Shown here: one piece after another, positions 48,549 to 58,193 of the stretch
How the letters are laid out: every line of letters starts with the position of its first letter
How positions within the stretch are numbered: the first letter of the stretch is position 1
DNA from: Hyaloraphidium curvatum
Lineage: Eukaryota; Monoblepharomycota; Hyaloraphidiomycetes; Hyaloraphidiales; Hyaloraphidiaceae
Direction: 5' to 3'
DNA: 64,000 nucleotides
Assembly: GCA_025558095.1 (NCBI GenBank)
Contig: JAIVFI010000014.1
Span: 1-64,000 of the forward strand
Program-made: the position numbers and the translations under genes
The notes under the pieces: model-generated
Database searches by the model: none
What the model was told of the DNA's origin: nothing
Seen by the model: the letters and a program-made list of their open reading frames with translations, nothing else

Positions 48549-49124
48549 ATGCCGGGCACCCCCGGCCCCTCCGCGACGGGGGACACCGCTCTCGCCCCGT
48601 TCCGCGCGTTCGACCCGTCCCGCGCCGCGTGGGTCTCCCCCGACGGGCTCCCCGCGGCCGCGCGCGCGCTGCTCGTGCATTCGGGGACGATGACCGCGCG
48701 GCTGCGGGCGCACCACGGGGAGGACATCGCGATCGCCGTCGTGCGCGCGGCCCCGGTCGAGGCGGGGGAGGGGAGGCTGCTCCGCGCGTCGTTGCTAAGG
48801 GGAACGGAGACGGGCAGGCCGCTGGAGCTCGGGTTCCTGGACGTCCGGACCGATCTTTTGCCCCCGAGGGCGCAGGAAATGGCAGTGCAGGCAGAGGTGC
48901 CGTTCGGCGCGGTCCTCGTTGGGCAGGGGGTGCCGCACTCGTGCCATCCGGGGGGGTACTTCGCGTTGGAGGCGGGCGCGTGGGTGGCGGGGTTGCTGGG
49001 GGCGAAGGAGGGGGAACTGCTTTACGGGAGGTGCAACGTGATCAGGACGGGGGAGGGGGAGGTGCTGGCCGAGGTGGTGGAGGTGCTGCCGCCCGAGCGG
49101 CCGGACGCGGGCTCGGAGGATTGA
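48549..49124 (+). CDS. Chorismate-lyase-like (UbiC/DUF98 fold) protein
   Basis: 191 residues, single exon. LLVHSGTMTARLRAHHGEDIAIAVV is the characteristic start of the chorismate pyruvate-lyase fold (LL..SGS(L/M)T..L....G), followed by a central RASLLRGTETGRPLELGFLDVRTDLLP, and a closing GELLYGRCNVIRTGEGEVLAEVVEVLP (the R.(n/d).I..(g)...L.E....P end). Bacterial UbiC releases pyruvate from chorismate to make 4-hydroxybenzoate; DUF98 members can have other roles. No signal or targeting peptide is obvious. The assignment rests on pattern only. It lies in the spacer of the inverted duplication, convergent with Y copy 2. Confidence 0.5.
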   Translation: MPGTPGPSATGDTALAPFRAFDPSRAAWVSPDGLPAAARALLVHSGTMTARLRAHHGEDIAIAVVRAAPVEAGEGRLLRASLLRGTETGRPLELGFLDVRTDLLPPRAQEMAVQAEVPFGAVLVGQGVPHSCHPGGYFALEAGAWVAGLLGAKEGELLYGRCNVIRTGEGEVLAEVVEVLPPERPDAGSED

Positions 49125-49213
49125 GGCGGGAGGGTGGGCTACGGAGCATGGGAAGGGGAACTTCTTCGCGGAGATTTTGGGAACCTTGAGCTTCACGGTG
49201 GAGTAGATCTTGC

Positions 49214-50884
49214 TCAGACCTTCTTCACGACTGTCGGCACGGTGGATCTCGGTAATTTCCTCCCCTTCGACCCCTCCCCCTTCTTCTTCCCCTTCCCTCC
49301 GTGCCCGCCCTCCCCCAACTTCACCTCCACCAGCGCCGGCAGATACCCCCAACCCCCCTCCTTCCCCGCCCACCCCCTCAACCCCCCCGCCCGCTCCGTG
49401 AAGCTGGTCCTCCTGCTCCCCAGGAACCGCTCCCCGCACGCCAGCAGCACCTGCCCCGCGATCCACGACGCGAGGAGGTGGATGTCCCCCACCGGCATCC
49501 GGAGGAGCGGGTCGGGATGCGCGTCCGAGTGCGAGAGGATGGCGATCCGCCACAGGGCCTGGACGGCGGGGGGGGAGGTGATCTCGACGGCGTGCGCGGG
49601 GGAGGCGGCGCCGCATTCCGCGCGCAGGGCGAGGGAGACGGCGGATGCGAGCCCCGATTCGCCCTTGAGGTCCGCGGAGAGGAGCACGGGGAGAGGCGGG
49701 GAGCAGCCCGCCGCGCGTGCGATCACGGCGGGCGAGGAGGCCGGGTCCGCGCCGCACACGAAGCCGGCGCGGGCGGCCGCGGCGCGCGCGGTGCAGTGCG
49801 CGAGGTATTCGGGGGAGGAGCGGAGGTGCGCGGAGAGGTACCGCATTTCGGGGCACCGGGGCGGCGCGGGCGAGGAGAGGAGCGCGAGGAGCTGCGCGTC
49901 CGAGGCGTTGCGGAGGGTGTGCAGTTCGGGGGGGAGGGGAAAGTCCGGCGGGGCGGAGAGGGCGAGGAGCGCGGATGCCGCGGCGGAGAAGAAGGCGCGC
50001 GGGGCGACGAGCGAGGAGAGCAGGGGATCGATGCGGTTCCCGTCGTTGGCCAGCGCGGCGGCGTACGAGGTGGACGGGGGGTCGGGGTCCCACGGGCGCG
50101 CGGGGGCGAGGATGGGGAGGTGGTAGGGTACCGGGACGCCGAGGATGGCGGGGGAGTCCGAGGAGCGGTTCGTGTGGCCCAGGGAGAGGGCGTCGGCGGC
50201 GAAGCCCGGGCGGTCGAAGGCTAGGGCGACGACGGAGCAGTTGAAGGATCGGGCGCACTTGTCCACCGGCCTGACGGCGGCCTGCACCGCGTCCACCAGG
50301 CACGGCAGCACCGGCACGTCTCCTCCGTCCTTTGCGCGATCGGGTGCCACGAGCCTTTCGGGCACCCCCGCCGCTATGGCCTCCTCCGCCGACAGGAACA
50401 AGTCCCGCCCTTTGGAAGCCTTCCAGCCGCCCAGGTCAAAGAACCACGACGCCGGGAAGCGGGGTGTCCCCCATTGCGGCGGGAGGCACATCATTGGTTC
50501 CGCGGCGCGGCAGCCCAGCACGTCCCTCGCCAGCACGGCGAACCGGACCAGGCCGACTATCTGGTTCGAGTGCGCCGACTGCGCTGCTGCACACAGGTCG
50601 GCCACCAGGATGCAGGGCCGTGGAGCGGCGGGGGCGGCCGGCAGCCACGACGTCCGCCGGCGGAACAGCAGCAGCGGCCGGTGCCTCTTTGCGTGCGCCC
50701 GCGCCAACGCGTCGGCCTCCGCCGCGGACAGCGCAAAATTGGGCGCCGCGAGGAACGGCGCGAGCGAGGCCGGCGCGGCCGGCGGAAGCCCGGGGGCGCG
50801 GATCCGCGCGGCCGCCGCGAGCACGGAGAGGGCCGCAAGCACAAAAGCGCCCGCCCTCCGGATCTTCCGGAACGGCATCCGCAT
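49214..50884 (-). CDS. Exported protein Y, copy 2 (putative fucosyltransferase-like)
   Basis: 556 residues, single exon. Same architecture as Y copy 1: basic head and anchor (KIRRAGAFVLAALSVLAAAA), LLLFRRRTSWLPAAPAAP, YLSAHLRSSPEYLAHC and GERFLGSRRTSFTE. From about residue 210 onward the two copies differ at only about one residue in twenty, including silent bases; before that they differ roughly one in four. The C-terminus runs 11 codons further (LPRSTVPTVVKKV) because the copy 1 stop TGA is TTA here. First in-frame ATG at 50947 would add 21 residues; 50884 places the signal anchor at the N-terminus as in copy 1. Confidence 0.8.
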   Translation of the reverse strand: MRMPFRKIRRAGAFVLAALSVLAAAARIRAPGLPPAAPASLAPFLAAPNFALSAAEADALARAHAKRHRPLLLFRRRTSWLPAAPAAPRPCILVADLCAAAQSAHSNQIVGLVRFAVLARDVLGCRAAEPMMCLPPQWGTPRFPASWFFDLGGWKASKGRDLFLSAEEAIAAGVPERLVAPDRAKDGGDVPVLPCLVDAVQAAVRPVDKCARSFNCSVVALAFDRPGFAADALSLGHTNRSSDSPAILGVPVPYHLPILAPARPWDPDPPSTSYAAALANDGNRIDPLLSSLVAPRAFFSAAASALLALSAPPDFPLPPELHTLRNASDAQLLALLSSPAPPRCPEMRYLSAHLRSSPEYLAHCTARAAAARAGFVCGADPASSPAVIARAAGCSPPLPVLLSADLKGESGLASAVSLALRAECGAASPAHAVEITSPPAVQALWRIAILSHSDAHPDPLLRMPVGDIHLLASWIAGQVLLACGERFLGSRRTSFTERAGGLRGWAGKEGGWGYLPALVEVKLGEGGHGGKGKKKGEGSKGRKLPRSTVPTVVKKV

Positions 50885-51045
50885 CGCGGCGGCCGCGCTC
50901 CATGCGCGGGAAGGTGCGGAGTTGCCCGGGGTGGCGCATGGACGCACGGATCAGCAGGGGATCGCCAGCCGCCCGCCGGCCGCACAAGGACGCAACGGGG
51001 GATCAACAACAGGGGATCGTTCGCGCACCCGCACGGTTCCCGAAG

Positions 51046-52260
51046 ATGTCGCCCGTCCCCAGACGCCGCGCGCTCCGGGCGGTAGCAGCGGTCTTTGCCC
51101 TCGCCGCCGGCCTCCTGTCCGTCCTCGGCCCGGCGAGGCCGCCGTGGCGGGTCGCCGTCGTCAACGGCAACAAGTCCCACCAAAACGGCTACGCCGCGCT
51201 CCTGTATGCGCTCTCGACATTCGACCGGCCCCCGGAAACGGTCCTGTTCCGCCGCCCGCCCTCGTTCGGCATCGCCTCGGTCACCGCCCCCTGGTTTTCC
51301 GGCCGCACGCACCACTACAAGGCCTTCTTCAACCGCTCGTGCGAGTTCGACGTCGCGATATTCGGCACCGCCCCCTTCGACGCGCGGCATCCCTTTTTGC
51401 ACGAGGAGCAGGCCGCGGCGCTGGCCAGCTGCACGCGGACGGGCCGGCTGCGCTCCGTCTTCATCGTGCACAACGCGGACACCTTCTCCTCCTCGCCCAG
51501 GGCGGGGGAGCTTCTGAGGAGTTTCCAGCCCGCGACGGTGCTCACCGTCGGCCCGCACACCGCCGCTGCGGTCCGCGCCGACATGCGCCGCCTCGGCCTG
51601 CCCGGCGCCGATTCCGTGGACTACTTCGTCACGGCATCCCCGGCCATCGATCCCGGCCGCGGGCTGGAACAGCGCAGCGGCCTGGTGGTCCAGGGCAAGC
51701 TGGACACGGGGAGGAGGGACTACTACCCCACCATCTTTGACGGCGCCCGGAACCTCCCCAACGGCAGCATCCTGCTCCCCATCCGCCTCCTGGGCCGCGC
51801 CGAGCCCACCAACTCGACGGGCTACCTCCCCCTCCCGCCCGATCTCCTCGAATCGGGCCGCATCCGCGCCCGCTTCGCCTCGGAGCCGGCCGACTTCCCC
51901 GAGTTCTACTGGTCCCTCGGCCGCGGGGTGGCCATCCTCCCCGCCTTTGCCCGCGGAGCCGGCTACTCGAGCCTCAAATCATCCTCCACGGGGCCGGCGT
52001 CCCTGATCGCCCTCACGCCGCTGGTCGCCTCCGCCGAGCTCCTCCGGACGTACGCTTACCTCCCGGGGGAGGCGACGCTGCGGAGCGAGGACGGCACGGT
52101 GGAGGGCGCCGCGAGGGCGCTGGAACGCGCGGACTACCCGGCGGTGCTGGGGGCGCTGGAGAAAGCCAGGGGGTGCGTGATGCGGAGGAACAGGGAGGTG
52201 CTCAGGCGGGCTGTGCAGGGGCGGAAGGGGGAGCCGCTGCCGGATCGGTACTGCGGGTGA
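51046..52260 (+). CDS. Exported protein X, copy 2 (possible glycosyltransferase)
   Basis: 404 residues, single exon; start MSPVPRRRALRAVAAVFALAAGLLS, the same basic head plus anchor as copy 1. HNADTFSSSPRAGELL through RSGLVVQGKLD and the C-terminal 90 residues (ending GRKGEPLPDRYCG) are almost the same as copy 1, while the block between (YYPTIFDGARNLPNG... GVAILPAFARGAG) is clearly diverged, giving a patchwork. Two-residue gaps occur near the N-terminus and in the ALLPAF loop. Divergent partner of Y copy 2. Function as for copy 1: unknown, possibly a GT-B-type enzyme. Confidence 0.82.
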   Translation: MSPVPRRRALRAVAAVFALAAGLLSVLGPARPPWRVAVVNGNKSHQNGYAALLYALSTFDRPPETVLFRRPPSFGIASVTAPWFSGRTHHYKAFFNRSCEFDVAIFGTAPFDARHPFLHEEQAAALASCTRTGRLRSVFIVHNADTFSSSPRAGELLRSFQPATVLTVGPHTAAAVRADMRRLGLPGADSVDYFVTASPAIDPGRGLEQRSGLVVQGKLDTGRRDYYPTIFDGARNLPNGSILLPIRLLGRAEPTNSTGYLPLPPDLLESGRIRARFASEPADFPEFYWSLGRGVAILPAFARGAGYSSLKSSSTGPASLIALTPLVASAELLRTYAYLPGEATLRSEDGTVEGAARALERADYPAVLGALEKARGCVMRRNREVLRRAVQGRKGEPLPDRYCG

Positions 52261-52814
52261 GGCACGGGATGTTGTTCACGAGCCGGCTCTCGCGGCACGC
52301 CGAGTAACTCAGCGCTTACCAAGGCCGCAAGGCTGCCTCGGGATGTGAAACGACTGTCGATCTGGATCTGTCGGCCTGCTCGACCGGTGGGTTCCAGCGG
52401 GGCGACAGAAGGGGCACAATGTCAGGACGCACGCGGGGTCCGATCGCCCTTCCGCGCATCTGCCGCTGGTCCCGTCGCTGCTGGGCCCTAGGCAACCGAT
52501 CCTGACTACGACGGGCGAATGAACACCGGCACCGTGCGGCGTGCAAACCTGCCGGGAACGGGGAAATCAAATTCGCTGACGAGACCCACAAGAACCGCCT
52601 ACCGACACAAGCCAAATTAGCCGAAGAAGCACTCCGATGGAAGCCATCAAAAGATCATCCGTGTTTGGCACGGCACGGCAGATCCCCGGCGCGGAAGATT
52701 AGAAGATGGAGAGTGGCCGCTAAGGCCCGCTCCCCAAATCCTGCACAGCCCGGGAGACAACACATTTTAGCACGTCGCAAGCGGGCCCCTGAAGCGTACA
52801 AGCAGACAGCAACG
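52261..52814. other. Intergenic / promoter region
   Basis: 554 bases between X copy 2 and the monooxygenase. Lower GC in the last 250 bases. The open frame leading into the monooxygenase from 52665 has no conserved residues and is probably 5' UTR. Confidence 0.4.
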
Positions 52815-54461
52815 ATGACAAACACTCCCGAAACCCTTCCCGTCCTCGTCGTGGGCGCGGGCCCCGTGGGCCTCACCACCGCCGCGCTCCTCGGCGCGTG
52901 GAACATCCCGCTCCGCTTCGTCGACAAGGCCGCCCAGCCGACGGACAAGTCCAAGGCCCTCGTGCTCTGGCCGCGCACGATGGAGCTGCTCGCCTCCCTC
53001 GGCATCGCCGGCCCTTTCCGGGCCGCGGGCACGCCGGTGCGCGCGGTCGGGATCCACTCCAACGGCGCGCCGCTGGCCGCGATCCCCTTTGGCGCCGAGC
53101 ACCTGCCCGACACGCAGTACCGTTCCCCCAACATGATCGCGCAGAGCGAGACGGAGAGGCTGCTGAACGCGCACCTCGTTGAATCGGGTGTCGCGGTCGA
53201 GAGGCCGGCGGAGCTGCTGGGTTTCCGCGACGAGGGGGCGCAAGTCGAGGCCACGCTGCGGCTGGCCGACGGCAGGGAGGAAGTCGTACGGTGTGCCTAC
53301 ATCCTGGGGTGCGACGGGGCCCACAGCGCCGTGCGCAAGCTCGCCGGGATCCCGTTCTCGGGCAGCGCAACGCCCAACTACTGGTGGCTCGCCGACGTCA
53401 AGGTGGAAGGGGACCTACCCGACGACGAGATCTCCATCTTCTTCTCGGTGCACGGCACGCTGGTGTTCTTCCCCTTCGGCGGGCGCGTGCGCGTGATCGC
53501 CGACCGCGGCGAGATGCTCGATGCGGAGAAGCCCGAATCGTTCACCGTGGCGGACATGCAGAGGATCGTTGACGAACGGGCTCCGCGGGGCCTCAAACTG
53601 TACGACGAGGTGTGGTTGTCGGGCTTCCGGATCAACGAGCGGATGGTCGAAGACTACCGAAAGGGCCGAGTCATACTTGCTGGAGACGCCGCGCACATCC
53701 ACAGCCCCGCCGGAGGCCAGGGTGGGTCATGCGATCCAGATACCCAGGATTGGCATCTCGTGAACACGTCGCCACCAGGAATGAACACGGGCATGCAGGA
53801 CGCCTTCAACCTCGTCTGGAAGCTCGCGCTGACCTACAAGGGCCTCGCCCATCCTTCCCTCCTCGATACCTACTCCCGCGAGCGTAAGGCCGTGGGCCGC
53901 GCCGTGCTGTCACGGGCCGAGGAGATGACCTTTGCCGCGACGCTGCGCAACCCGGTGGCAAGGATGGTGCGGGACTGGGCCGTGTCGGCCGCGCTGTCGT
54001 TCGGGTTCGCGAAGAGGGCGATGGTCCGGTTCCTCACGGAGCTGTCGGTGGGGTACCCGGGGAGCCCGATGAACGGAACTGGGGATGGGCGCGGCGGGAT
54101 AGCGGTCGGGGATCGGGTTCCGGACCTGGAGGTCCAGGCGACGGACGGGCCCAGGCTGCACGACTTCCTGGGTGCCACATCGTGTCACCTCATCCTCTTT
54201 ACATCCAAGGATGAGGATCGCCAGGCGATCACGGACCTCGCGGAAAAGTGCCGATCGGCCTTCCCCGGGCTCGTCGAGGTCATCAAGATCGGCGGCGAGG
54301 CAAAGGACGGCGAGCTGGGTGACCCCGATGGAGCAGTTGCTACTACCCTCGGCGCTCCGGTGGCCTTGGTAAGGCCCGACGGGTACCTCGCTTACCGGGG
54401 CTCGGCCGATCCCAACCAGCTGCTCGAGTACCTGTCCCGGTTTCTGGTGCGTGCGTCTTGA
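52815..54461 (+). CDS. FAD-dependent aromatic-ring monooxygenase (PHBH-type)
   Basis: 529 residues; exons 52815-53721 and 53779-54461. The 57-nt intron (GTGGGT..CAG) is in frame and open but interrupts GGQ/GMNTGMQDAFNL, a highly conserved site, so it is removed. Motifs of class A flavoprotein hydroxylases: GAGPVG (14-19), the DG motif GCDGAHSAVRK, the GD motif ILAGDAAHIHSPAGGQG (286-303; Gly290-Asp291) and NLVWKLAL. The C-terminal ~150 residues form the thioredoxin-like dimerisation domain seen in phenol-hydroxylase/MhpA/PCP-monooxygenase relatives (GDRVPDLEVQATDGPRLHDFLG, VALVRPDGYLAYRG). Hydroxylates an aromatic substrate with NAD(P)H and O2; substrate unknown. Confidence 0.9.
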   Translation: MTNTPETLPVLVVGAGPVGLTTAALLGAWNIPLRFVDKAAQPTDKSKALVLWPRTMELLASLGIAGPFRAAGTPVRAVGIHSNGAPLAAIPFGAEHLPDTQYRSPNMIAQSETERLLNAHLVESGVAVERPAELLGFRDEGAQVEATLRLADGREEVVRCAYILGCDGAHSAVRKLAGIPFSGSATPNYWWLADVKVEGDLPDDEISIFFSVHGTLVFFPFGGRVRVIADRGEMLDAEKPESFTVADMQRIVDERAPRGLKLYDEVWLSGFRINERMVEDYRKGRVILAGDAAHIHSPAGGQGGSCDPDTQDWHLVNTSPPGMNTGMQDAFNLVWKLALTYKGLAHPSLLDTYSRERKAVGRAVLSRAEEMTFAATLRNPVARMVRDWAVSAALSFGFAKRAMVRFLTELSVGYPGSPMNGTGDGRGGIAVGDRVPDLEVQATDGPRLHDFLGATSCHLILFTSKDEDRQAITDLAEKCRSAFPGLVEVIKIGGEAKDGELGDPDGAVATTLGAPVALVRPDGYLAYRGSADPNQLLEYLSRFLVRAS

Positions 54462-54669
54462 AGGGCATCCGAAAGACAAGCATCTCTTCGGCACTTTTTC
54501 TCTCTGTCTTCAACACCGCTGCGAGCCGAAGCTCGGAAGATCTCACACTCCCTAGCTGCACCACGGTATCGGCGAGCCGACCGAACCGACCGTCGCGTCC
54601 CCGCACCAAAATCGTCCCGGATCCCTTCTCCAGATACCCGCATCTTGCTATTCCGTCGCATTTCTCGCG

Positions 54670-56043
54670 ATGGCGCCGCCGACCGTGCCGCCGGCAAAGC
54701 CCGTGCCCGTCCCGGCCCGCCCGGCCGACCCCCGCGGCCTCTACTCCTTCTCGACCGTCAGCCGCAGCCCGGTCGCGCCGGACTACTTCCGCGCCGCCTA
54801 CGCGGAGCTGTTTGTCTCGCGCAAGGGATCCGCTGCCGTGGAGGGCTCGGGGCCGTTCGCCGGCCGGGGTTCGCAGCTGGTCACCGTCGTGCGGGGGAAC
54901 ATCCCGCTCATCCTGACGGCCGGGCACGGTGGAACGGCTCCGATTCCAATTGATTTTGACGGCACCGATGCGAAGGACCGAGACGCGGACGGAGGAGAGC
55001 CCGATGCTGCCGACGTGCTCACCGAAGAAGACGCGTCGGCCTTCTTCGTGCCTCCCCGGTCGGCGAACCACCTGCCCGGCTTCGCGACCGTGCGGGACCA
55101 CGCCACCGACAGACTCGCCGAAAAGACTTTCCTCCACCTCATGGCTCTGCTGAACCCCGGAGCGGACCTCTCCTCGCCCGACCTCTCCTCGCTCGCCGAT
55201 TCGGACCTCAAGGTGCCCCACCTGGTCGTCGCCCGCTTCTCGCGCCGCTTTTGCGACGCAAACCGCCCGGCGCCGCTGGCGCAGGAGCACCCCGCCGCGC
55301 TGGCCGCCTACCGCGCGTACCACGATCCCATCGCCCGCGCGGTCGCGTCGTTCCAGCCCAACCCCGCCTTGCTTTTGGACATCCACGGCCAGAGCGAGAA
55401 ACCACATCTCGTGCTGAGGGGTACCAACGACGGCATTTCCGTTTCGAGGCTACTGGCGACTCACGGCCGCCCCGGGTTCGACGAGACCCCCGGCTCCCTC
55501 CTCGGCAAGCTGGAGCACCTCGGCCTCGCCATGTTCCCCTCGGGCCTGGAATGGCAGCTAAAGAACGACCCTGCCGCGCGCTCCATCATCGATTCCCGTG
55601 TCGCCGTCCGCGGCTTCCAGCCCGCGCGCCCTGGCCACCCGCACAACGAGCCCCCGCCCTTCACCCCCGAGACCGTCTCACCGCTGACCCCCTCCACCGT
55701 CCGCGAGTCCCCCGGGTACCGCGGCGGATGGACGGTGCAGCGGTACGGCTCGCACGCGGGGCTGCCGACGGGCCACACGTGGGCGTACGACGTTGCGACG
55801 GGGGAGAGGGGGGAAGTGCTGGAGGGGAAGCCGCCGGGGGTGGACGCGGTGCAGCTCGAGATCGGGAGGGATTACAGGCTGGAGGAGAAGCTGGAGGAGA
55901 CGGCGGAGAAGATCGCGCGGGCGGTCGCGGCGTACTTCGAGAGTTGGCTCCTCGGCGCGGATTGGAGCCGGCCGGGGGAACGAGAGGATTCTCGGGAACC
56001 CGGATTGGAAGCGCAGCCGATGGAGCCGGCGACCAGGTTGTAG
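54670..56043 (+). CDS. N-formylglutamate-amidohydrolase-like protein
   Basis: 457 residues, single exon. The FGase superfamily shows in LILTAGHGG (80-88, zinc-site His), VARFSRRFCDANRP (187-200) with the double Arg and D-x-N-R-P, LLLDIHGQ (235-241) with D-x-H-G, and a C-terminal DAVQLEIGRDYR where many members have a V-Q-(L/I)-E-x-x-x-x-x-R block. Bacterial homologues hydrolyse N-formylglutamate in histidine breakdown; eukaryotic members are uncharacterised and some act on other amides. The N-terminus is Pro-rich without a signal peptide, so it is probably cytosolic. The start is the first ATG. Confidence 0.72.
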   Translation: MAPPTVPPAKPVPVPARPADPRGLYSFSTVSRSPVAPDYFRAAYAELFVSRKGSAAVEGSGPFAGRGSQLVTVVRGNIPLILTAGHGGTAPIPIDFDGTDAKDRDADGGEPDAADVLTEEDASAFFVPPRSANHLPGFATVRDHATDRLAEKTFLHLMALLNPGADLSSPDLSSLADSDLKVPHLVVARFSRRFCDANRPAPLAQEHPAALAAYRAYHDPIARAVASFQPNPALLLDIHGQSEKPHLVLRGTNDGISVSRLLATHGRPGFDETPGSLLGKLEHLGLAMFPSGLEWQLKNDPAARSIIDSRVAVRGFQPARPGHPHNEPPPFTPETVSPLTPSTVRESPGYRGGWTVQRYGSHAGLPTGHTWAYDVATGERGEVLEGKPPGVDAVQLEIGRDYRLEEKLEETAEKIARAVAAYFESWLLGADWSRPGEREDSREPGLEAQPMEPATRL

Positions 56044-56159
56044 CTGCCTCATCGGCGCAGTGCCTACGTTCTCTGACGATTACACCAAGATCAAAGCAAT
56101 GGGTATGACACCAGCAGACCAACCATTCCACCATGCCACGAGCCACCCCGTCCAAGCCG

Positions 56160-58193
56160 TCACTCCGGCCTCGGCCTCTTGTTCGGCGTCTTACGCTGCG
56201 GCTGCGCCGCCGGCCGCATCTGCAGTGCCGTGGGCATCTGCTGCTGCCCCTGCATCTGCATCGGGTGGACCGCCACGTATCCCGGCGCGAGCTGCTGGGC
56301 CTGCCCCTGCCCCCCCGCGTAGCCGCCCTGCTGCTGCCTGGCCTGGTAGTTGGCCGCCTGCTGGCTCGCCTGCACCGCGTTCTTGAACTGCAGCTGCACG
56401 TTGACGGCCTGCTGGAGGTGGGTCGAGTGTGGCAGCGAGGTGGAGAGGGAGGAGGGCTGCAGCGCGCCGCGGATCTGGGAGAGCTGCGCCATGAGCGTCT
56501 GGCTGGTGCTGAGCGGCCCCCCCTGCTGCGGGACGAGGCTCGCGCCGGGGCCCTGGATGTTGGCGATGGCGCCGAAGAGGTTGGGGGCAAAGTTCGAGGA
56601 GGAGCTAGGGGCAGCCTGCGGGAGGCGGGAGGATAGCATGTCCGCGAGCTGGTTCTGGCCCATGGCCGCGCTCATGGACTGCTGGTGCTGCGCGGCGGCG
56701 ACGGCTGCCGCGGCATCGGCGCCGATCTTCTCGAACGACATCTTGACCGCGTGCTGCTGCAGGGCGAGCGCGGCGGCCGCGCTCCCGGGGAGCGAGGCGT
56801 TGGACGCGAGGGGGCCAAAGAGATTGCCGACCGAGACCGACTGAGGTACGGAGCCCGTCGACGGCATGTTCTCGAGCTTGAGGTTGAGGAGGCTGGCCGT
56901 CGCGGGGTTCTGGGAAGAGAGCAGAGACTCGGAGTCGTCCAGAGGCGCAATCTTGCGCAAGGGGTAGTCCGCGGCCGACGACGGCGCCGCGGCAAAAGGG
57001 CTGGGTAAGATAACTGTTAGACGACCGGACCATAACAGCCAACAGGAAGGATCGTACTTCATGACGGGAAGCGGCTCTTGGGTAAAGTACGGATGATCCA
57101 GCGCCTTCTCCGCGGTAAGGCGCGTGTTGGGATCGTAGTCCAGGAGACCGAGGAGCAGGTTGAACCCCGCGTCCGTCTTCCAATGGGGCGCGCTCTGGGC
57201 AATGACCTTGCGCAGGTTGTTGACGGTGTAGTTGGAAAACGTGGCCAGGTTGTGGTACTCGGGGAGCTGGTCCAGGCTCGGCCAACGCTCCTTGGTCGGG
57301 GAGCCCAGGACCTCGAAGATCTTGGTGAGCTGGTGCCGCTGAAACGGAATGTTCTTCTTGCTATCCATCTTGCTCTCTTCCCCCTTGAACAGCGGCCGCA
57401 GGGTGAGGAGCTCCGCGAAAATGCAGCCCACGGCCCACATGTCCACGGCCTTGGTGTAGTGCCGCGACCCCAGGAGCAGCTCCGGCGCGCGGTACCAGAT
57501 CGTGACGACGACCTTGTCGCCGCTGAAGAGGGGCAGCAGCGGCTTCTGGAACAGCCGCGCCAGGCCGAGGTCCGCGATCTTGACCACGCCGTCCCGCATG
57601 ACCAGGATGTTGGCCGGTTTCAGGTCGCGATGAAGCACCCAGTTGGCGTGGAGGTAGGCGACCCCGTTGATGAGCTGGTACAGCAGTGACTTGACGAACA
57701 GCTCCGGCACGGGTTTCCGCTCGGTGTGCCCGTGGTAGTGGAGGATTTGCTGCCCACGAGTATGAGAATGAAAGCTCCGTCAATGGAAACCCGAAGAAAA
57801 ATACCAAAAGGTCGTGCTCGGCATAGTCAAAGACCATGTAGATGGACCGGTCCAGCGGGTCGATGAGCACCTCGTTCAGGCCCACAATGTTCTCGTGATG
57901 GAGCTCGCGACACAGCTGCGCCGGACGGCGACGCGTCAGACGGTGCCGCAAGCCCGTGCGGCATGGAAGCCCACCGCAATCTCGCGGCAGGCGCTCTGAC
58001 TGAACGCGCTTGCGGACGGGTCGAAGTCTTTCTCGGGCTTGAACTTCTTGATGGCCACCTCGCGACCCGAGTCGATGTGAATGCCCTTGTAGACCTTGCC
58101 GTACGTGCCCGACGAGATGAAGCCGGCTATCTTGTACTTTGTGTCGATGCGGGCGCGCCGCGAGTCCTTCAGGCGCTTGTAGGCGGGGTCCAT
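56160..58193 (-). CDS. SSN3: Cyclin-dependent kinase 8 (Mediator kinase, Ssn3/Srb10)
   Basis: 620 residues; exons (minus) 58193-57975, 57915-57805, 57749-57058, 57000-56160. CDK8 signatures: short N-terminus, Gly loop SSGTYGKVYKG, VAIKK (Lys49), SACREIALCREL (67-78; CDK8 carries SMSACRE where other CDKs have PSTAIRE), FDYAEHDLL, HANWVLHRDLKPANILV (HRD 150-152), activation segment ADLGLARLF (DLG 170-172; metazoan CDK8 has DMG), VVTIWYRAPELLLGSRHYTKAVDMWAVGCIFAELLT. A long C-terminal tail rich in Gln, Ala, Ser and Met (about 290 residues) follows PLPVMNPFAA, as in other CDK8 proteins. With cyclin C it forms the Mediator kinase module. Start chosen at MDPAYKRLKD; no ATG lies upstream in frame. 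Confidence 0.93.

Larger units (their letters stand above)
49150..52260. repeat. Right arm of the ~3-kb inverted duplication (Y-X cassette)
   Basis: Reverse-order, reverse-orientation counterpart of 41969-45110: Y copy 2 (minus), a 161-base gap, X copy 2 (plus). The 3' flank of Y is also shared (ACCGAGAT..C.GTGCCG and GGTCTGAGCAA in both), so the duplication extends past the coding part. Confidence 0.85.

Noticed and set aside
41969-52260. The inverted arms as a transposon with terminal inverted repeats
   Set aside because: Arms are coding gene pairs with moderate divergence, there is no transposase in the spacer, and no target-site duplication was found at the edges by eye.
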